From Chara braunii (Eukaryota; Streptophyta; Charophyceae; Charales; Characeae), in contig BFEA01000640.1 in the NCBI GenBank assembly GCA_003427395.1, forward strand, positions 59,511-102,128: a stretch of DNA of 42,618 nucleotides. The letters are read 5' to 3'. The translations under genes and the position numbers were made by a program. Positions 40,032 to 42,618 of the stretch are shown piece after piece. The notes under the pieces are model-generated. The model was not told the origin of the DNA, did no database searches, and was given only the letters and a program-made list of their open reading frames with translations. Numbering within the stretch: position 1 is the first letter of the stretch; each line of letters opens with the position of its first letter.

Positions 40032-41415
40032 AATGCCTAGAAAAAGGCCTAAGTTCAAGGGGTATTAGGGCCTGGGTCAAAAACAGCATCCAGTGCCCCC
40101 ACGTGAGGTAGTTGACTCTTGGGGAGTCTTGGGAAATCAAGAGTCAGACCAAGCATGGGAAAAGGAGGCCCAAAGTCGAAGTGAACTCAGTAGTCAGCCT
40201 CGGCCATAGATCAGATGCACATCGGTGGTCCTCTGCAGCTCTCTGGAAGATTCCAGTCCCCACTGGAAAAAGGTACTGCTGCTGCATTGCTGCATCCAGG
40301 CCGTCAAGATCGGCCAAATCTGGAGCATCCATATCATCACAGGGGAGACTGGTCCACGCCAGCCAACACTGGTCAATGCTACAAAAGGACGGTCAGACAC
40401 CGGGGAAGGCATTCTGCCTTGCGCTGGCTTGATGCTAGTGCTGTGTTGCCAGGCTGCTGGAGTTGGATGCTCGCACCAGATGCTGCTGGTGGGAGGCAGC
40501 CTAGAGGAAGATTATGCTAACGCGGCCATAGCTGCATGGATGTAGACAGGGTGACGAGGATTGGTGAGGAGGAGGAGGAGGATCAGGGCTGTGAGACTGA
40601 CAGGAGATGTGGGGAAGCTTACCTGGACTTACCTGGCGACATCACATGTGATCTGCTGTTGTCTCCACGAAGGTAAGGAAGTGCTGCGCCATCCTCTACA
40701 TCTGATTGCTGACGTGGAGGGAGGATGGGCGCCCTGTTATGATCTGCACAAGTGATTATGTCAGAGGACGTCAGAGAAACATACATTGCTGATGTGGCAA
40801 TAGGGGAGAAGCCCGAAGTGGGAGAGGGAGAGAGAGGGAAAGATGCATGCACCATTGATTATCATTGTGACTCTCCTCCTCTCTCTTCTCTGTCTCTTCT
40901 CTCCTCTGTCTTACCTCTTATGCTCTTCTTTGACGAGACGAGACTCTTGAGTTGTGCATATGATCGAGACCTGGGCTTGTAATTGATATTGGAGATTCCA
41001 TAAGGCGTGCTCGGTTCAGAGTACTATTGCATTGTTGACTGGCTTCTCAACGAGACTGGGTTCATTACACAAATAATAATAATATCATTTTACGAAAATG
41101 ATGACCACCACATTGATATGAGAGTAGCAGAGTACAATACTCCTGTTTTTTTTTTGTTCTTTTTTTTTTTTTAACAATGCTTTGTAACTTTACATGCAAT
41201 AAGGATTGATGCAAAAAGAAACCAGAAATAATACTCATGAACAAATCACAGTATGTACTTGGCTTTCATGTCGAGGTACATACATGGTGCAAATAAATAG
41301 TAGTGGTCATGTAAAGCGGCCCATCTCTTGCAATTGGTGGTGAAGTGTTCGACTACATGCTCGATACAACTGGCAATAAGTGCAAGGGAGGTTGCTGACA
41401 GTGTGAAGTAATCAA
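40032..41415. other. No gene recognised
   Basis: Frames of 101-115 codons at 40112-40545 overlap in three phases and have no known domain. Two ACTTACCTGG-like motifs lie at 40618-40636. A CT-rich stretch lies at 40870-40915 and a T run at 41150-41172. Confidence 0.4.
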
Positions 41416-41522
41416 CGAGACGAGACGAGACGAGACGAGACGAGACGAGACGAGACGAGACGAGACGAGACAAGACGAGACGAGACGAGACGAGACGAGA
41501 CGAGACGAGACGAGACGAGACG
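41416..41522. repeat. (ACGAG)n pentanucleotide microsatellite
   Basis: About 21 units of ACGAG with a single variant (ACAAG near 41470). The minus-strand frame LVSSRLVSSR is an artefact. Confidence 0.97.
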
Positions 41523-41629
41523 ACTATGATAACCAAAAGAAAATGAGAGAAGTCCCATACTTTATCTAGTCAAGCACCAATCCGCAACGGTTAAGGTTAC
41601 AAAGAAGGGTACAAAGGATTTTGATGAGG

Positions 41630-41998
41630 GACTGTGGATAAGGCTGCGACATGCAGTTACTGAGTCCGTACAAGGATTATGGATACGACTGCAACCACCA
41701 TGGATCTAAAATTGTGGATAAGATGAATATGGATAAGAGTATAAAATAATGGATAAGGCCGTAGGACAATGGGTAAGGCTCATAATAGTATCATCTATAA
41801 GGCTGCTGTAATGAGATTCTGTGTGGATGGCGAGAGAACCTGTAGCTTCCATGTATGTATACATCCGTGATGACAGTAAATGAACCTAATTATTTATGGA
41901 TAAGGCTACAACCTAACTATTTCTGGCTAAAGCTATCGCCTCACTATTTTTGGATAAGGCTACACCCTAGCCCTTTCCGGATAAGGCTATGACAGTAA
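41630..41998 (+). repeat. GGATAAGGCT minisatellite-like repeat
   Basis: GGATAAGGCT or a one- or two-base variant recurs at about 41636, 41686, 41717, 41733, 41751, 41773, 41898, 41951 and 41980. The last few units are 29-53 bp apart and share CTAACTATTT-type flanks. No coding signal is seen. Confidence 0.65.
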
Positions 41999-42537
41999 TT
42001 AATCAAGAGGATAAAGTACGTTGAAATTGGATAAACTTAAACAAAAAGGGACTGGCCACAACTGCAGGCTCTGTATCAAGCACCAAATGGTTTCTGTGTG
42101 TATTCGCATTTGCTTCTTCCCCCCCCTCCCTCCTTTCTTTCTTTTCTTTTCCAGTAGGGTTTTCGCATGTTGATGTGCCATGCAACAGCACATGGAAGGT
42201 TCGTACGCCTGAAAACTATGTATGCATTTCACGTCATGGCCAAGCATGACAAATCTCTCACAATAATATTAGATTATAAGATAGGAAAAACCGAACGAAG
42301 TGAAAAGACTGGTCCAAAACCTTAAAATGCCCACCTCTTCAGGTAGTGGTCCATGGAAACTACCAAAACCAACCACCTCTCTTCTCTGCGCTAATGCTCA
42401 ATGGAAAACTACTTACGCTCCTATGTGGCAGTGACTGATGAAAACTAGTCAAACCACCTCCTCCTCCCAGGTGATTGCCCCAGTACCACAAGCAAGCACT
42501 GGTGGCTGTCTGCCATAAGCATTGATGACTACAAATG

Positions 42538-42538
<1 letters not shown>
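41999..42538. other. No gene recognised
   Basis: Unique-looking sequence. ACTGGTCCAAAAC, ATGGAAACTACCAAAACCAA and ATGGAAAACTACTTAC hint at a weak internal repeat at 42310-42420. No frame is credible. Confidence 0.35.

Positions 42539-42618
<80 letters not shown>
42539..42618. repeat. (TC)n microsatellite at window end
   Basis: Pure TC dinucleotides to the last base, mirroring the first 66 bases. Confidence 0.97.

Noticed and set aside
41246-41536. ORF with LVSSRLVSSR repeats
   Set aside because: Translation of the ACGAG microsatellite.

Overview
The window looks like nuclear DNA of a green-lineage eukaryote and is almost entirely repeats. My best guess is a charophyte alga such as Chara. 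That guess rests on gag fragments near 11.2-12.1 kb that resemble, from memory, the Ty3 gag type of Chara, on plant-type U2 and U6 snRNA relatives, and on an SR45-like splicing-factor exon. No prokaryotic gene organisation is visible. Both ends of the window are long (TC)n tracts and one 60-base run of N lies inside a tandem array, as expected of a draft contig bounded by repeats.

Layout. 0-1.2 kb: first coding exon of an SR45/RNPS1-like protein on the minus strand, apparently ending at a GC-type donor, with its upstream region. 1.3-2.4 kb: a G29 run and a nest of small inverted-repeat elements. 2.52-4.92 kb: a retrotransposed chimera made of U2 snRNA 5' sequence joined to a 5'-truncated LINE, with a poly(A) tail and a 10-bp target-site duplication. 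5-9 kb: microsatellites and AT-rich tandem repeats. 9.35-10.9 kb: a foldback element with arms of about 500 bp. 11.2-12.1 kb: two gag fragments joined tail to tail. 13.85-15.75 kb: integrase plus LTR of a decayed Ty3 element on the minus strand, abutted by a multi-hairpin element. 16.4-18.2 kb: a tRNA-like head, a tandem array of about 13 tRNA-half-like units, and a U6-like sequence. 18.3-18.8 kb: 180-bp tandem repeats. 23.3-25.4 kb: a dense run of perfect hairpins, a hammerhead-ribozyme-like motif, two U6-like sequences and two tRNA-like promoters. 25.9-28.4 kb: a scattered series of one small TIR element. 31.5-40.0 kb: a nearly complete but heavily mutated Ty3 chromovirus with PBS, gag zinc knuckle, protease, RT, RNase H, integrase, chromodomain, PPT and a 1.3-kb 3' LTR. 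40-42.6 kb: minisatellites and microsatellites.

The most unusual material is the concentration of RNA-gene-derived sequence. There is one U2 relative, three U6 relatives and several tRNA-like A/B-box segments, including a tandem array whose units each carry a canonical A box and a short hairpin. At two loci a tRNA-like segment is followed by a U6-like segment, which suggests a composite pol III-derived SINE type. The string-of-hairpins elements and the hammerhead-like motif add a second group of probably RNA-structured selfish sequences. No intact protein-coding gene is fully contained in the window.
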